Positions 1-7,440 of a DNA stretch of 10,762 nucleotides are shown here, piece by piece (the stretch's first letter is position 1; every line of letters begins with the position of its first letter). The notes under the pieces were generated by a model. It made no database searches. It was not told the DNA's origin and saw only the letters and a list, made by a program, of their open reading frames with translations. The translations under genes were made by a program, and so were the position numbers. The stretch comes from Eubacteriales bacterium (lineage in GTDB: Bacteria; Bacillota_A; Clostridia; Christensenellales; Aristaeellaceae). The stretch lies in the NCBI GenBank assembly GCA_028692205.1, contig JAQUXV010000061.1:1-10762 (forward strand), in the 5' to 3' direction.

Positions 1-153
1 AAAGCTAATCCGGTTTTAGCCCGACGGAACCGGCAGAGTACAGCTTCTGGGCCGGGGAGCTGCGGTGATTTTGGTACTACGGGGAGGAAGCGACCGGCAG
101 CCGAACCAGACGGCGCTTTACGTTGCTACCCCCATTCCCTTGCCCGCGCGGCG

Positions 154-161
154 AAAGGAGG
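154..161 (+). promoter_or_regulatory. Shine-Dalgarno site fixing the acyltransferase start
   Basis: AAAGGAGG lies five bases before the ATG at 167. An in-frame GTG at 65 would add 34 residues (Arg/Pro-rich, not resembling the family) and has no comparable site, so 167 is preferred. Confidence 0.85.
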
Positions 162-166
162 CGTCT

Positions 167-1654
167 ATGGCTACGCTTCGCCCGTGGATGCGCAAAACGC
201 AGGCGCTTTTTACCCCTGCCGAGCAAGCATTGCTCGTCCCCTATCTTAACGATGTGCGCGCGCGTATCGACCTTCATCCCCGGTTTATTGAGCCGTTGAT
301 GGACGATCATGTACGGGCGCTGCGTTGGTATGCCGACCACGGTCTGCCGCTCGCCGAAGCCATGAAGCGGCTGGACCCCGCAAACCTTGGGGATTTCTAT
401 TTACGGGAGCGCACCGCGTGGTATCCGCTGGATGTCGCGGCGAAGGTTTACCCGCTCAGCATGGGGCTGAAGCGGATGATGATGTTCCGCCTGTCCTTCT
501 ACCTTACAAGCGCCGTCGAGCCGGAGATTTTGCAAATGGCGCTCACCTATACCATTCGCCGGTTTCCCTACTTCGCAACGACAATCAAATGCGGCTTTTT
601 CTGGCATTATATCGACAGCGCCATGCGCCGTTTCGCGATCCGGCCCGAAACCAAGCCGCCGTGTTCCCCTATCCGCCTGAACGCCATCAGTTCCCCAACT
701 TTCCGTGTCGTCTGGTTTCACAACCGTGTCAGCGTGGAGTTTTTTCACGTATTGACGGACGGCTCCGGCGCGATGGTATTTTTGCGGACGCTTTTAACCG
801 AATATCTGCACCTGCTGGGTGTTGACGCGCCTCCGGCGCCGGGCATTTTCCCCATTGACGAAACCCCGGACCCCGGCGAGTGGGCGGATCACTTTGCGCA
901 GGTCGAGGAAAGCCCCTCCCTGAAGGGGTTTGCCGATAAAAGAGCCGTACAGCTGCGGGGTATGCGGGCCCTCGCGCAGCCGGCCCGTGTGCTGCACTTC
1001 AACCTGCCGGTCTCGGAGCTGAAACGCGTCGCCGCGGCGAAAAGCGCGTCCGTTACCGCGCTGCTGCTCGGCTGCATGATGCTTGCCATGAAAACAGCCG
1101 CCGAGCGCCACGGCGGCGGACGAAAAATACAGGTGCAGCTGCCTGTGAACCTGCGCAAGTTTTTCGATACGAAAACGCTTCGGAACTTCAGCATGTTCTG
1201 CTCCATCCGCCTGCACCCTTCGGAAATCACCACGCTGGAGGAGATTTTACCGAAGCTTTCCGAACAGATTCGGCAGAACGCCGATCGGGAAAGCCTTGTG
1301 CGCACCATTACCCTGTCCCGCAAGCTGGTGCGGCTGCTTCGGTTTGTGCCGCTGATTGTCAAGCGGCCAATCGCTTACCTGATTTACGGACATTTGAGCG
1401 ACAACGTATTCACCACAACGTTTTCAAACCTTGGCGTAATCACGCTGCCCGAAGAATTCGGCGATTATGTGGAGAAGTTCGATTTCGTACTCGGCCCTTC
1501 CGTGAAGAACCGCGCAGTCTGCTCGTTATGCAGCTATGACGACCGCGCGGTGCTGACCATCATCAAGATGACAGCATTCCCGGAGTTTGAAAACGCGCTT
1601 TTCGATCAGCTGGCAAGCATAGGGCTTGAGCCGTATGTGGAGGGCACCGCCTGA
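167..1654 (+). CDS. Condensation-fold acyltransferase (alcohol acetyltransferase-like)
   Basis: This encodes a 495-residue soluble protein. The key motif is HVLTDG at residues 194-199, matching the HxxxDG active-site signature of the condensation/chloramphenicol-acetyltransferase superfamily, where the His acts as general base for acyl transfer to an alcohol or amine. The length and two-lobed layout fit the alcohol acetyltransferase-like branch (about 450-500 residues). No signal peptide or membrane segment is apparent, so it is probably cytoplasmic or membrane-peripheral. It heads a same-strand cluster with a membrane protein (1708) and a small protein (2350), with gaps of 53 and 57 bases, each carrying its own strong RBS. 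This pairing of an acyltransferase with a DUF6320-like membrane protein is, from memory, recurrent in Firmicutes and suggests an envelope or lipid acylation role. The substrate is unknown. Family call fairly sure; reaction inferred. Confidence 0.78.
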   Translation: MATLRPWMRKTQALFTPAEQALLVPYLNDVRARIDLHPRFIEPLMDDHVRALRWYADHGLPLAEAMKRLDPANLGDFYLRERTAWYPLDVAAKVYPLSMGLKRMMMFRLSFYLTSAVEPEILQMALTYTIRRFPYFATTIKCGFFWHYIDSAMRRFAIRPETKPPCSPIRLNAISSPTFRVVWFHNRVSVEFFHVLTDGSGAMVFLRTLLTEYLHLLGVDAPPAPGIFPIDETPDPGEWADHFAQVEESPSLKGFADKRAVQLRGMRALAQPARVLHFNLPVSELKRVAAAKSASVTALLLGCMMLAMKTAAERHGGGRKIQVQLPVNLRKFFDTKTLRNFSMFCSIRLHPSEITTLEEILPKLSEQIRQNADRESLVRTITLSRKLVRLLRFVPLIVKRPIAYLIYGHLSDNVFTTTFSNLGVITLPEEFGDYVEKFDFVLGPSVKNRAVCSLCSYDDRAVLTIIKMTAFPEFENALFDQLASIGLEPYVEGTA

Positions 1655-1692
1655 CGGTGCCGCATCCCGGCGACGAAGCGTTGCCGGTTTGG

Positions 1693-1700
1693 GAAAGGAG
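1693..1700 (+). promoter_or_regulatory. Shine-Dalgarno site fixing the start of the membrane protein
   Basis: GAAAGGAG sits seven bases before the ATG at 1708. The longer in-frame reading from 1657 lacks such a site, and its 17 extra residues have no family-like character, so 1708 is chosen. Confidence 0.8.
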
Positions 1701-1707
1701 CTTGCCT

Positions 1708-2292
1708 ATGGCTGCCCGGCAGATGCAGGTTCACATCATCTACCCCGTTCAGACTCCTCTCAGCTTTTGGCGCAGCAACCGGCTGGAACTGCTGAGGCTG
1801 CTGTTTGTATGGCTGGGATATCTGTGCGCGCTGATCAATTTTCTAACCGGCGGCACGCTCTGGTCGCTGGCCGTTATCGGCGGGCTGGTGTTGCTGTGGG
1901 TCGCCGTTTTTTACAAGCCGCTTGTGGAAAACACCGCCATCAAGAAAATTTCAGACGTGGGGATTACCGTATGCCTGTATCTATTCCTGCTGGAAGGGGT
2001 TTTCGGCGGTAACTGGAGCGGATTCGTCGTACCCATCGTGCTGTTTTCCGATCTTATCGTTGCTGGAACCTATTTTCTGGCGTTTTTCAAGAAAGAGAAA
2101 CGGAATTTTCTGCCCCTGTTTGAGCTGACGCTCGGCGGGCTGATCGCGATTTTTTGCGGGCTGGTCGGCTGGAGCCGGCTGGACTGGCCGCTGATCGTCG
2201 TGGGCGGCGTCAGCCTCGCGCTGATCACGCTGACCGTAGCGCTGCACTTTCAGGCGATCAAGCTGGAATTTCAAAAGAAAATCCACCGATAA
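1708..2292 (+). CDS. Polytopic membrane protein, DUF6320-like
   Basis: This encodes a 194-residue integral membrane protein. After a roughly 30-residue N-terminal stretch come about six hydrophobic helices in three pairs, near residues 30-75, 83-125 and 137-185, with short Lys/Arg-rich joints such as FFKKEKR. It ends in a basic tail (KLEFQKKIHR). Size, topology and position directly behind an alcohol acetyltransferase-like gene match DUF6320 proteins; this assignment comes from memory of the family and its neighbourhood, not from a search. As I recall, many DUF6320 proteins carry an N-terminal CxxC zinc ribbon. No paired cysteines are visible here, so this copy may be a ribbon-less version. 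A plausible role is membrane partner of the acyltransferase, for example presenting a lipid or polysaccharide acceptor, but this is inference. Confidence 0.68.
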   Translation: MAARQMQVHIIYPVQTPLSFWRSNRLELLRLLFVWLGYLCALINFLTGGTLWSLAVIGGLVLLWVAVFYKPLVENTAIKKISDVGITVCLYLFLLEGVFGGNWSGFVVPIVLFSDLIVAGTYFLAFFKKEKRNFLPLFELTLGGLIAIFCGLVGWSRLDWPLIVVGGVSLALITLTVALHFQAIKLEFQKKIHR

Positions 2293-2349
2293 AATAAAAC
2301 CCCGCAGGCCCGACGCCGCGTTTGCGGCCGACAGAAAGGAGTTCTCCGT

Positions 2350-2784
2350 ATGGACAGGCAACAACTTCTCGCCCAAATCTCGCAGGCATTCGCTCGGCTT
2401 GGCATCGCCTTCACACAGGAAAAAGCCTCCGATCTGGAAATTCACACCGAGTTCGTGAACGCCGGTTGGAGCCTTGGGAAAAAGAAATTTCGGTACGACG
2501 CCTTTATCCGGCTGGATGAGAACGAGAAAACCGCTTACCTGTGGCAAAAAACCACCGAAAGCAGCGCCGGCGTCTCGCTCGGCGGTGGGTTTGAAACCGC
2601 TACCCAGTCCGGCGGAACCATCTTCCGCAAGGTGAAAATCGTACAATACGGCCCCGAAGGAAAGGTGGTCGACTTGACCCTGAACCTGGGAGAAATCGCT
2701 AAAGCCGTTAAAAACACCGCAAAGGAGAACGGCTGGAAATTCCGCACCGCTTTGCGGCAGGAAAAAGCTAAATATCCACGGTAA
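2350..2784 (+). CDS. Small conserved-looking protein of unknown function
   Basis: This encodes 144 residues. AGAAAGGAG at 2333-2341 lies eight bases before the ATG, an unusually clear start. I do not recognise the family. The protein looks soluble and compact: an amphipathic N-terminal helix (about residues 1-25), a central beta-rich part (about 35-110) with a Gly-rich turn (VSLGGGFETATQSGG, about 76-90), and a Lys/Arg-rich C-terminal helix (about 115-144). There is no signal peptide, membrane segment or Cys pair. Third in the acyltransferase operon and directly before its terminator, it is probably co-transcribed with the two genes upstream. Base composition resembles its neighbours, so recent transfer is not indicated. 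Its reality as a gene is well supported; its function is not. Confidence 0.75.
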   Translation: MDRQQLLAQISQAFARLGIAFTQEKASDLEIHTEFVNAGWSLGKKKFRYDAFIRLDENEKTAYLWQKTTESSAGVSLGGGFETATQSGGTIFRKVKIVQYGPEGKVVDLTLNLGEIAKAVKNTAKENGWKFRTALRQEKAKYPR

Positions 2785-2870
2785 AACGGCGGCGCTTCCC
2801 ACTATGCCGTTCCGGAGAACACGTACCGGCTGCTCTTTGATTTGAATTGTATTGAAGTAAGATTCCGCTT

Positions 2871-2916
2871 AAAAGGCTCCATGCGTCTGCCATTGCAGGC
2901 GCATGGAGCCTTTTTT
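2871..2916 (+). terminator. Strong rho-independent terminator of the acyltransferase operon
   Basis: A 20-bp stem (2871-2890 with 2895-2914, one T-G wobble) closes a CATT loop and runs into TTTTTT (2911-2916). It begins 86 bases after the 2784 stop. On the minus strand the same hairpin is followed by TTTTAAG, so it may also stop transcripts from the convergent transporter gene. The rest of the 2785-3118 gap holds no convincing gene, only a weaker 7-bp GC stem (2931-2937 with 2952-2958). Confidence 0.92.
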
Positions 2917-3118
2917 CCGTCTTCTGTTGTGCGCCCGGCTGCACCGCTATGCGGGCGCCTCGGCTATTGTTTCCGGCAAGCAGGATTGTCAACGCGATTG
3001 CGTGGGGCCGAAGCCGAATCGGCTATACCCCGCCGCGGCAAGCCCATAGGTTACCATGGTGTTACCTTCGGTGTTTTTCGCAGGCATGCAGCTGCTAACG
3101 CTTTACCCGCATCTGTTT

Positions 3119-4069
3119 TTATTCCGCCGTCTGCCGCCAGAGCCGGTAGCGGCGCATAGGGAGCTGTGCCAGCACGATGCCGCAGAGCATCAGCCCACAA
3201 CCGAGGAGTTCCCGCGTTGTCAGCAGCTCTCCCAGAATCGCCCATTGCGCCAGCACGGCGAACACGCTTTCCAGGCACATGAGCAGCGAAGCGACAGTCG
3301 GGTCGGTATCCCGCTGGGCTACGATCTGAAGCGTATAGCCCAGCCCGCCGCTTAAAAACCCGGCATACAGCAGCGGCACCCAACAGCGCAGCAGGGACTG
3401 GAACGTCGGGTGCTCGGTAAACAGCATCACCACCGCGCAAAGGCTGGAGGCCACGAAAAATTGCAGGCAGCTCATGCGCACGCCATCGGTTTTGGGGGAG
3501 AAATGGTCGATGATCAAGATATGCGCGGTATAGGCGGCGGCGCACAGCAGCAGCTCGATATCGCCCGCGCCGACGGCGAACGTATCGGTAACACACAGCA
3601 GGAACAGCCCCACCACACACAGCCCCACCGCAAACCATACGTTACGGCGCACCGGCCGTTTGAAAAACAGGCCGCTCAGCGGCACCAGCACAATGTACAG
3701 CGCCGTTACAAACCCGGCCTTGCCCGCGGAGGTATCCCGAATGCCCAGCTGCTGAAGTCCGGAGCCCAGAAACAGCGCCACACCGCAGCAGAGACCGCCA
3801 ATCAACAGCGTGCGACGCTGTGCGGGCGTCATATGCTTTAGCGTGTGCGGCACAGCGGCCGCCTCTCCGCTTTTCAGGGCGCGTTTTTGTTCCAGCCGAT
3901 CCAAAAAACGAATGGCGGGCAGCAGCGCCAGCGCCGCCACCAGCAAACGCGTCGCGTTGAACGCAAAGGGTTCCATGGTATCCATCGCCACATCCTGCGC
4001 CACGAAAGCCACGCCCCAGATGGCGGCGGTCAGCAGCAGCAACAGGTTCGCGCGAAGCGTTTTGCTCAT
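3119..4069 (-). CDS. DMT-superfamily transporter with two EamA domains
   Basis: This encodes a 316-residue membrane protein with about ten hydrophobic helices arranged as two tandem EamA repeats (roughly residues 7-145 and 160-300). Typical family features are visible: an AAIWGVAF first helix, GKAGFVTALYIVLVPL before the end of repeat one, and LESVFAVLAQWAILGE with the conserved acidic residue near the end of repeat two. EamA proteins are drug/metabolite exporters, often of amino acids or metabolites; the substrate cannot be read from sequence. The ATG at 4069 is preferred over 4102 because AAAGGGA (4075-4081, minus strand) sits five bases upstream and the protein then begins directly with the first helix. 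It is probably a separate unit from rpiB, with 271 bases and two hairpins between them. No dedicated terminator follows its stop; the 2871-2916 hairpin may serve. Confidence 0.9.
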   Translation of the reverse strand: MSKTLRANLLLLLTAAIWGVAFVAQDVAMDTMEPFAFNATRLLVAALALLPAIRFLDRLEQKRALKSGEAAAVPHTLKHMTPAQRRTLLIGGLCCGVALFLGSGLQQLGIRDTSAGKAGFVTALYIVLVPLSGLFFKRPVRRNVWFAVGLCVVGLFLLCVTDTFAVGAGDIELLLCAAAYTAHILIIDHFSPKTDGVRMSCLQFFVASSLCAVVMLFTEHPTFQSLLRCWVPLLYAGFLSGGLGYTLQIVAQRDTDPTVASLLMCLESVFAVLAQWAILGELLTTRELLGCGLMLCGIVLAQLPMRRYRLWRQTAE

Positions 4070-4140
4070 ACAGTTCCCTTTCAGAATGGACGCGGCCCGC
4101 ACACGACGGGCTATCGGTCCGAAATTGTCGCCGGTATAGC

Positions 4141-4165
4141 GAAAGGCGCGAAAAGCGCGCCTTTC
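4141..4165 (-). terminator. Hairpin between rpiB and the transporter, possible terminator
   Basis: A perfect 10-bp stem, GAAAGGCGCG with CGCGCCTTTC, closes a five-base loop. No clean T-tract follows on either strand (minus strand continues GCTATACC), so termination is only possible. It lies about 70 bases upstream of the transporter start and could instead act on its leader. Confidence 0.4.
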
Positions 4166-4309
4166 ATCTTCGAAAGAGACGGTTCGACGGGTATTCCGCC
4201 GTTTCCTTTTCCAACACGCCTAAGAGCGCCGCATACGAACGGCATGCCCGAGTGTTTCGCGTGTATCCTATATTCGCGGCCCCGTGGGGGGATACAAAAG
4301 CTTCCGCTG

Positions 4310-4327
4310 CCCGGCACTGTTGCCGGG
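4310..4327 (-). terminator. Hairpin downstream of rpiB, weak terminator candidate
   Basis: A 7-bp stem, CCCGGCA with TGCCGGG, closes a four-base loop 13 bases after the rpiB stop on the minus strand. A TTTT follows about ten bases later, which is far for intrinsic termination. It is best placed to end the rpiB message. Confidence 0.4.
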
Positions 4328-4340
4328 TTACGCCGTCGTA

Positions 4341-4793
4341 TTACGCCTGCAGCGTTTCGCCCGCGTCCAGCGCGTTAATCTGCCCGACGCGGCGCGCATG
4401 GCGATCCCCGTTAAACTCTGTGGTCAGCCAGGTGCGCACAATCATTTTCGCGCTTTCACTGCCCAGCACACGCGCGCCGATGGCCAGCATGTTGCAGTCG
4501 TTATGCTCCCGGCTCATTTTGGCGGAATAACAATCCGAGCAGATTACGCAGCGTATACCGCGCACTTTATTGGCCGCAATACCGATGCCGATGCCCGTAC
4601 CGCACATAACAATGCCCAGTTCGCATTCCCCGCTCGCGACGGCGAGGGCAGCCTTTTCTCCATAAACAGGATAATCCACGCTCTCGTGGGAGAAAGTGCC
4701 GAAATCTTTATAAGGCAGGCCCATCTCCTCCAAAACGGCGATAACGTGGGGCTTCAAATCAATTCCTGCGTGGTCGCAGCCGATAGCGATCAT
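4341..4793 (-). CDS. rpiB: Ribose-5-phosphate isomerase B
   Basis: This encodes a 150-residue cytoplasmic enzyme that interconverts ribose 5-phosphate and ribulose 5-phosphate in the non-oxidative pentose phosphate pathway. The LacA/RpiB hallmarks are all present: GCDHAG (residues 5-10, Asp7 and His8), CGTGIGIGIAANKV (64-77, with Cys64 as the expected catalytic base), SREHND (94-99, with His97 as the ring-opening residue) and phosphate-binding arginines in RHARR (131-135). Length is normal for the family (about 145-155). AAAGGAAG (4803-4810, minus strand) lies nine bases before the ATG. The gene has its own promoter just upstream. It is the last recognisable host gene before the phage module. 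Some family members act on allose 6-phosphate or galactose 6-phosphate; the retained Cys/His pair favours RpiB. Confidence 0.95.
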   Translation of the reverse strand: MIAIGCDHAGIDLKPHVIAVLEEMGLPYKDFGTFSHESVDYPVYGEKAALAVASGECELGIVMCGTGIGIGIAANKVRGIRCVICSDCYSAKMSREHNDCNMLAIGARVLGSESAKMIVRTWLTTEFNGDRHARRVGQINALDAGETLQA

Positions 4794-4860
4794 GGCGTAA
4801 CGCTTCCTTTCGAGACGAAGATGGCCTTTCCGGCGGCCGTACCATTACCGAACGGTTCAT

Positions 4861-4890
4861 ATTATAGCATGTTTCATCGCACGCAAACAA
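4861..4890 (-). promoter_or_regulatory. Promoter of rpiB with extended -10
   Basis: On the minus strand a perfect TATAAT (4861-4866) is preceded by TGC, making an extended -10 (TGnTATAAT). TTGTTT (4885-4890) stands 18 bases upstream as a partial -35. The predicted start near 4854 leaves a leader of about 60 bases carrying the rpiB RBS. Confidence 0.75.
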
Positions 4891-5389
4891 GCTTATGCCG
4901 ACGCGGATTTCATCGTTTTTCGTTTACAGCGGATTGGTTTGGCCAACCGGGGCAAGGCCCTATCGGAAACGGGGCTTTCATCATCCGGGGGTTCTCCTGC
5001 TCTTACGGCGTTCCATCAGGCGGCGTCGCAGCAGGAACACTGCCGTATAAACGGCTCGCTGAAAGACCGGCCATTATCTCATCAGTGCCGGACACTATCG
5101 GACGGATTTACGGGTTATACTGGCAGCGTGGAAATGCGGGCAGGAAAGCACGCAGGGAAAGCAGGCAGGCCATGGGCGCCTGTTGCGCCATTGCAGCGGC
5201 CGAACAAATTTATTTCGGCACGCTTTGCAGCATCGGGCCGTGCCTCTCCCGGAGGATCTTCCCGCCCGCAAACGCGGTTTCACCCCTTCCGCGTAGTTTC
5301 CACCTTCCTCCGGCAGCGGCGCGGTGTTTGGTCTTCACGGCCCGGCACCGCGCCTTTGCCTACCACAAAGCGCGAGGTGAACAGAGCGC
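4891..5389. other. Gene-free junction between host rpiB and phage terminase
   Basis: These 500 bases show no convincing gene. Open readings here continue out of frame into the terminase or lack an RBS and any family character. No integrase, repressor, tRNA or obvious attachment core is visible. A late promoter for the terminase operon should lie here; the best -10-like word is TATACT at 5116-5121, but no good -35 accompanies it, so I do not call it. If a prophage boundary exists in the window, it should be in this stretch. Confidence 0.5.
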
Positions 5390-5974
5390 GTGGAAACCGA
5401 CTGGCAAAAACTGCGAACGGAATACCTGCAAACGCCCATCTCTCTCCGGCGGTTGGCGGAGCAAAACGGCATCAGCCCCTCCCAGCTCCAAAAGCGCGCG
5501 TCGCGGGAACATTGGCACCAACAGAAGCTGGCGATGCACGCCGCAAATGAGCCGTCCCCAAGCACGGCCGATCCCCCCAGGCAGGCGCAGCAGAGTCTTC
5601 CCCCGGTTGCTCCGCCCCTATGCGATGCGGACCGGCAGCAGCAGCTTCAATCCATTTGCGACCGGCTGACGGCTCAGCTGGCGCGCGCGACCGATGAACT
5701 GAACCTGCAGGTGCTGCGCCACAAACGCCGCACGCGGGAAATGACCTACGACGATCCGCGCGGCAAGCCGGTAGAAGAAACAACAGAGGAACGCGAGCAA
5801 CTGGAAATGGTGGACGCACTGGTGGACAGCTTGGGTCTCCAGCGTCTGAGCGCGTCGCTGAAAATCCTGTTGGAGGTATCCCGGCTGGATAAAGAAGAAG
5901 AGCAGGGCTTGGGACTGGTTGCTGAACTGATGAAGAAGCTCGATACCGAAGCGGAAAGGGGGAACAGCCCATGA
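5390..5974 (+). CDS. terS: Phage terminase small subunit
   Basis: This encodes 194 residues with a GTG start, set by GAGGTGA (5374-5380) nine bases upstream. Residues 17-42 form a helix-turn-helix (ISLRRLAEQNGISPSQLQKR), the DNA-recognition part of small terminases. A Pro/Gln-rich linker (about 55-78) leads to a charged, helical middle and C-terminus (about 80-190) suited to coiled-coil oligomerisation. Small terminases form rings that recognise the packaging site on concatemeric DNA and load the large subunit. The stop overlaps the next start as ATGA, so the two subunits are translationally coupled. Identification rests mainly on the HTH-plus-coiled-coil layout and this position; primary sequence alone is not diagnostic. 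Confidence 0.85.
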   Translation: METDWQKLRTEYLQTPISLRRLAEQNGISPSQLQKRASREHWHQQKLAMHAANEPSPSTADPPRQAQQSLPPVAPPLCDADRQQQLQSICDRLTAQLARATDELNLQVLRHKRRTREMTYDDPRGKPVEETTEEREQLEMVDALVDSLGLQRLSASLKILLEVSRLDKEEEQGLGLVAELMKKLDTEAERGNSP

Positions 5975-7197
5975 TGAGCGAAAAGCAACGGGAATACCGC
6001 CGAAACGCCACCCGAGTTTGGAATGTAAAAATCGGGGCAACGCGCTCCGGCAAAACGTACGGCGACTACTTTCTACTGCCAAAGCGCCTGCTGGACGGGC
6101 GGGGCCGCGAAGGCATCAACGTGGTTCTCGGCAGCACCCGCGGCACCCTGCAGCGCAACCTCATCCTGCCCATGCAGGCCATCTACGGCCCGAAGCTCGT
6201 GGGCGACATCCGCCAGGACGGCGTCGCCGTGATCTTCGGCGAGCCGTGCCACTGCCTCGGCGCGGACAGCGTGCGGCAGGTGAACCGACTTAGAGGCGCA
6301 TCCGTAAAATACTGCTACGGCGACGAGGTGACCACCTGGCACCCCGCTATGTTCGAAATGCTCAAAAGCCGCTTGGACAAGGCCTACAGCCTGTTTGATG
6401 GTACCTGCAACCCGGAGGGGCCGACGCACTGGTTTAAGAAATTTCTCGATCAGGGCGGCGAATCGCTGTACCAGCAGGCCTACACACTCGACGACAATCC
6501 CTTCAATCCGCCGGAAGTCGTAGCCCGCATGAAACGGGATTACGCGGGCACCGTATACTACGAGCGTTATATCCGCGGGCTGTGGGTGGCGGCGGAAGGC
6601 GCGGTGTACCGCCTATACGCCGACGACCCTGAACGCTTTATCATCGGGGAGAGCGAGCTTGCCCAAAGCCCGCCCGTTACAGCGACAATCGGCGTGGATT
6701 TCGGCGGCAACGGCTCCGGCCACGCATTCAGCTGTACGGGTTTCACTCGTGGCTTTCGCGGCATGGTATCGCTTGCGGAGTGGTACCACAAGGGCGAGAT
6801 TACCCCCGACCGGCTGGAAGCAGCCTTTGTGGATTTTGCCCGTGACTGCCTGACGCGGTTCCGCGCCCACGCCGCCTATTGCGACAGCGCCGAACCCACG
6901 CTGATTCTCGGTCTACGCGCCGCCTGCGCGCGCGAGCGCCTGCCCATTGAGATTCGAAAGGCGCGTAAGGGACCGATCAACGGGCGCATCCGCTTCCTGT
7001 GCCGCCAGATGGCGGGCGGGCGCTACCACATTCTGCGCCGGTGCGAGCACACCCGTGAGGCGCTGCTGACCGCGTTGTGGGACGCGCGACACCAAACCGA
7101 GGATGTGCGCCTGGACGACGGCACCACCAACATCGACAGCCTCGACGCGCTGGAATACTCCTTCGAACCCTACATGCAGGAAATGATGGGGCGCTAG
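5971..7197 (+). CDS. terL: Phage terminase large subunit (PBSX/Terminase_3-like)
   Basis: This encodes the 408-residue packaging motor that pumps DNA into the prohead and cuts it. The N-terminal ATPase shows Walker A GATRSGKT (residues 22-29), Walker B YCYGDE (114-119, Asp118 and Glu119) and a coupling region DGTCNPEGPTHW. The C-terminal RNase H-like nuclease shows its three acidic positions: Asp243 in IGVDFGG, Asp305 in YCDSAEPT and Asp392 in DSLDALEYS. All catalytic residues appear present, so the protein looks functional; length is typical of the PBSX-type family. The start overlaps the terS stop (ATGA), with GGAAAGGGGG upstream; a second ATG follows at once at 5974. The final codons form part of a GC-rich hairpin, and an unusual 1.05-kb repeat region follows before the portal gene. 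Confidence 0.95.
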   Translation: MMSEKQREYRRNATRVWNVKIGATRSGKTYGDYFLLPKRLLDGRGREGINVVLGSTRGTLQRNLILPMQAIYGPKLVGDIRQDGVAVIFGEPCHCLGADSVRQVNRLRGASVKYCYGDEVTTWHPAMFEMLKSRLDKAYSLFDGTCNPEGPTHWFKKFLDQGGESLYQQAYTLDDNPFNPPEVVARMKRDYAGTVYYERYIRGLWVAAEGAVYRLYADDPERFIIGESELAQSPPVTATIGVDFGGNGSGHAFSCTGFTRGFRGMVSLAEWYHKGEITPDRLEAAFVDFARDCLTRFRAHAAYCDSAEPTLILGLRAACARERLPIEIRKARKGPINGRIRFLCRQMAGGRYHILRRCEHTREALLTALWDARHQTEDVRLDDGTTNIDSLDALEYSFEPYMQEMMGR

Positions 7198-7209
7198 GAG
7201 CGCCCCTTT
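7188..7209 (+). terminator. Hairpin overlapping the terL stop codon
   Basis: GGGGCGCT (7188-7195) pairs with AGCGCCCC (7199-7206) around a three-base loop that holds part of the TAG stop, followed by TTT. The T-tract is short, so termination would be partial. The 3' arm can instead pair onward (CCCCTT 7203-7208 with AAGGGG 7213-7218), giving two mutually exclusive folds. A further stem GGGGA/TCCCC spans 7215-7230. Confidence 0.45.
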
Positions 7210-7289
7210 GGGAAGGGGAATGCGATCCCCCTCCCAACCTCCCCCGGGGGATACTCTGTTCTTCCTGTTTACGCCTTCCGGCGCGACAA

Positions 7290-7376
7290 TAGGAATGCGC
7301 CTGCGGGCGCACATGGGTTTCGCACCTGCGGGTGCGACCAAAGGGCTTTCCGCTCGCCCTTTGGTAACCTTCGGGT
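7290..7376 (-). repeat. Composite three-hairpin element, copy A
   Basis: Read on the minus strand, the element begins with CCGAAGG, then hairpin 1 (stem 7337-7346 with 7356-7365, 10 bp, loop GAGCGGAAA), hairpin 2 (7320-7326 with 7331-7337 sharing the edge base, loop CGCA) and hairpin 3 (7296-7301 with 7306-7311, loop CGCA). The same order recurs on the plus strand at 8028-8106, so the two form an inverted pair around about 650 bases. Confidence 0.8.
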
Positions 7377-7440
7377 CGCCTGCGTTGGCGGCGGGCTACG
7401 CGAAAGGGTCGCCTTGCTTGCCGTCAGGCGACGGGGAAAA

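Noticed and set aside
65..166. Alternative GTG start adding 34 residues to the acyltransferase
   Set aside because: The extension is Arg/Pro-rich, lacks a comparable RBS, and AAAGGAGG sits ideally before the ATG at 167.
4165..4200. tRNA fragment suggested by GGTTCGA at 4181
   Set aside because: The flanking bases do not form a T-stem and no acceptor or anticodon arm is present.
5089..5121. Promoter for terS (TATACT at 5116-5121)
   Set aside because: The best -35-like word, CGGACA, is 21 bases away and there is no TGn extension, so the site is below what I would call.
4939..5550. 203-codon plus-strand frame filling the gap before terS
   Set aside because: No RBS, Ser/Gly/Arg-rich without structure, and it overlaps terS by 160 bases in another frame.
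4284..5669. 461-codon plus-strand frame running through rpiB, the junction and into terS
   Set aside because: It is antisense to rpiB, which is certain, and out of frame with terS; composition is that of a shadow.
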